Below are positions 62,262-64,000 of a stretch of DNA of 64,000 nt, piece after piece (position 1 is the first letter of the stretch; every line of letters starts with the position of its first letter). The notes beneath the pieces were generated by a model. The model did no database searches and was not told the DNA's origin. It saw only the letters and a program-made list of their open reading frames with translations. The position numbers and the translations under genes were made by a program. The stretch covers positions 744,001 through 808,000 of the forward strand of contig NC_027864.1 of NCBI RefSeq assembly GCF_000187245.1, in the 5' to 3' direction. The DNA is from Ogataea parapolymorpha DL-1 (taxonomy: Eukaryota; Ascomycota; Pichiomycetes; Pichiales; Pichiaceae).

Positions 62262-64000
62262 TCATGTCCCTTGTTGACCGCCTCTCATTGGCTTCACAAT
62301 TCTCAGGTTGAGTCCTATTCGATTTTTGGTAGACGGCCGTGTGCGCGATGATATGCTCGACCCAGAATTCTCCTTTTCACCTGACAATGTCCGCTGTTTC
62401 AATGATCTATGCGAGGACACACGTCCTTTCAAATGATTGAGTTTCTGCTCAAATATCTGTGTATCCTGCTCCACAAGCATCTCCTGCGCTTTCAACTGTT
62501 GCTCCAACTCCTTGATCTTGTTGGTCTTCTGGTTGCTCATCTGTTGCAACGCCTGGATATCTTTTTTCAATTGTCTATTCTGTCCTTCGATCTGCTCAAT
62601 GTGATCGGAGAAATGCTCAATGGCCTTCTCCAAAGCCTCGAGTTTTGAGGTGCTTTCAACAGACTCATTCGCTTTGCTTTCAAGCTCGGCTATGTATGCA
62701 TTTTTTTGCTCCAGCTCTCTGGTCATGACCAATTGAGACGACTTTAGCATCATGATCGTATCGTTCAGTTTGGTCACTTCGTTCGACGTGGTCTTCATGT
62801 TCATGAGTTCCTTGAACTTTGCCAGCTCTTCCTTCAACTGTCCATTTTCCTCTTCCAACTCCTGGTTCCGTGTCTCCAGTTTCTGTATTTTCCGGACGTT
62901 TTCTTCGTTGATTTTGGCTTGGTCAAAGTATCGTTTCTTGAGCTCATGATTACTCAATTCGCTATTAATGTGGACACTGTTTTTGATATATTTGGCTCGG
63001 GACCCGAACCTGAGCGTGGAGAGCGTTTCCTGATCATTGAGCGAAGAAGGCGAACAGTTGATAATTAGCGTGGTTCGGGAGTTTCCTCCGAGAGACTCCT
63101 GCAAAATACGCGTGAGCTTGGAATCTCTATAAGGGATATGCGTGGACTTGCCGTCCGTGAGAGAGTTTATGACATTGCCAAGCGCAGAGAGCGACGAGTT
63201 GATTTTCTTGGCCTCCTCTAAAAGCTGCCCGGAAGCACCTGTTTTGTCGATTTTCTCTGAACCTGCGAGATCGACCAGAAACAAGTTACCTGTCTTGATT
63301 ATCCCGTCCTCCAAATTCTTGGAGCTCAATCGTATTTGAAAAATTGCATGCGACCGTGAGCTCTGCTCGTTCATATTCGTGGAGCCGACGCTTCGATTCT
63401 TGTTTCCCTGGTCTAGAATAGTGTACACATCGTTGAGGTTTGACACATAGAGAGTTTCCAAGTTGCTCACATAAACACCATCGACTTTGTTTTCATGGAT
63501 CGCCAGCTTGGAGTTGTTCTTTGGATTGAGCAAGTCCCGCAAATTCTCGTTATAAATCTCCAAATACGAGACGCCCACCGTGTACTCGAGCGTCTTTGGG
63601 GAGTCCTCGATGCCTTGGAATATCTGCTCGAATATCCGCGGAGTCTGTCCTTTATTTCTCTCGTCGTGCAGATCGCCCATCATTGTATACGATTTTCCGG
63701 ATCCGGTCTGACCATAGCATAGCACCGTTCCATTATAGCCCAAGGCCAGATCGTTGGTGGTCTGTTTGACCGAGTAATTGAAGATTTCTTCCTGCTCCGT
63801 GTCTTCGCAGAAAATACGATCAAACGTGAAATTGGTGGTATTAGACGCCACAGTGACAGAGACGCTCTGGTTATCTGGGTGGTATTCGACAATATTCGTG
63901 GCGCCGCTGGCCTTCTCCATCTCATTTTCGGGCCTAAACCGCACAATCACCTTTATATTGGTATTATTCACATACTCTGTGCCCCCCAGGTCTGGAGCCA
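62262..64000 (-). CDS. Kinesin heavy chain, kinesin-1-like, 5' end outside the window
   Basis: At least 578 codons; the frame stays open to the window edge and no in-frame ATG is seen, so the start lies beyond 64000. (A GTG at 63969-63971 opens a 569-aa reading but is not a eukaryotic start.) The motor domain has KVIVRFRPEN, P-loop GQTGSGKSYT, switch I NEQSSRSHAIF, switch II DLAGSEKIDKTGA, and IPYRDSKLTRILQESLGG. A neck and coiled coil (about 340-520) and a basic tail ending GGQQGT follow. Nucleotide motifs are intact, unlike S. cerevisiae Smy1. The tail is short compared with conventional fungal kinesins of about 930 aa, so cargo binding may differ. Kinesin-1 is the best fit by motor sequence. 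Confidence 0.88.
   Translation of the reverse strand, partial: APDLGGTEYVNNTNIKVIVRFRPENEMEKASGATNIVEYHPDNQSVSVTVASNTTNFTFDRIFCEDTEQEEIFNYSVKQTTNDLALGYNGTVLCYGQTGSGKSYTMMGDLHDERNKGQTPRIFEQIFQGIEDSPKTLEYTVGVSYLEIYNENLRDLLNPKNNSKLAIHENKVDGVYVSNLETLYVSNLNDVYTILDQGNKNRSVGSTNMNEQSSRSHAIFQIRLSSKNLEDGIIKTGNLFLVDLAGSEKIDKTGASGQLLEEAKKINSSLSALGNVINSLTDGKSTHIPYRDSKLTRILQESLGGNSRTTLIINCSPSSLNDQETLSTLRFGSRAKYIKNSVHINSELSNHELKKRYFDQAKINEENVRKIQKLETRNQELEEENGQLKEELAKFKELMNMKTTSNEVTKLNDTIMMLKSSQLVMTRELEQKNAYIAELESKANESVESTSKLEALEKAIEHFSDHIEQIEGQNRQLKKDIQALQQMSNQKTNKIKELEQQLKAQEMLVEQDTQIFEQKLNHLKGRVSSHRSLKQRTLSGEKENSGSSISSRTRPSTKNRIGLNLRIVKPMRGGQQGT

Overview
The window is protein-coding yeast nuclear DNA, gene-dense and almost intron-free. 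Every long gene reads as a single uninterrupted frame. Base composition looks fairly balanced by eye (not computed), and CTG falls on conserved leucines (for example in PRS1 and GLT1), so the standard code applies and this is not a CUG-Ser yeast. Full-length kinesin-1-like and HID1-type genes, single copies of genes that Saccharomyces cerevisiae holds as duplicate pairs, and the base composition suggest a budding yeast outside the Saccharomycetaceae, most like the methylotrophic Ogataea group. The species call is inference. S. cerevisiae systematic names below are recalled, not looked up.

Layout. 0-5 kb: PIB1-like FYVE/RING ligase, GIC-type Cdc42 effector, VMA22, MATE transporter. 5-11 kb: GT15 mannosyltransferase, PRS1, VIP1. 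11-27 kb: UTP21, VAM6, a BLS1-position coiled-coil protein, a YLR407W-like protein, RXT3, a possible TRAPPC12-like protein, RPL31, a box C/D snoRNA, DUS4, DUS3, YET1/3-like, SFP1. This block interleaves genes that S. cerevisiae keeps on two chromosome arms (YLR401-YLR410 and YDL072-YDL077). 27-34 kb: IAH1, ECM3-like carrier, seipin, AHK1-like. 34-47 kb: DCK1, a DIF1/SML1-like ribonucleotide reductase regulator, ECM30/HID1, TSR2 and two tandem calcineurin A genes, matching YLR422-YLR437. 47-64 kb: OPT transporter, NMT1-PWP1 (same divergent pair as YLR195C-YLR196W), GLT1, a degenerate metallophosphoesterase with an RGG tail, NEM1, and a kinesin cut by the window end.

Themes. Ribosome production recurs: UTP21, PWP1, TSR2, RPL31, SFP1 and a snoRNA predicted to guide methylation of 25S rRNA. 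Endolysosomal traffic recurs too: PIB1, VMA22, VAM6 and the BLS1-position gene. Convergent neighbours are packed to within about 50 bp or overlap, with one exception: the 444-bp RPL31-DUS4 gap, which holds the snoRNA. No tRNA, rRNA, transposon, LTR or CRISPR array was seen. I found no wholly new multi-gene system. The best new observations are the snR63-like RNA, the tandem calcineurin pair, the combined Dif1/Sml1 protein and the degenerate phosphoesterase.
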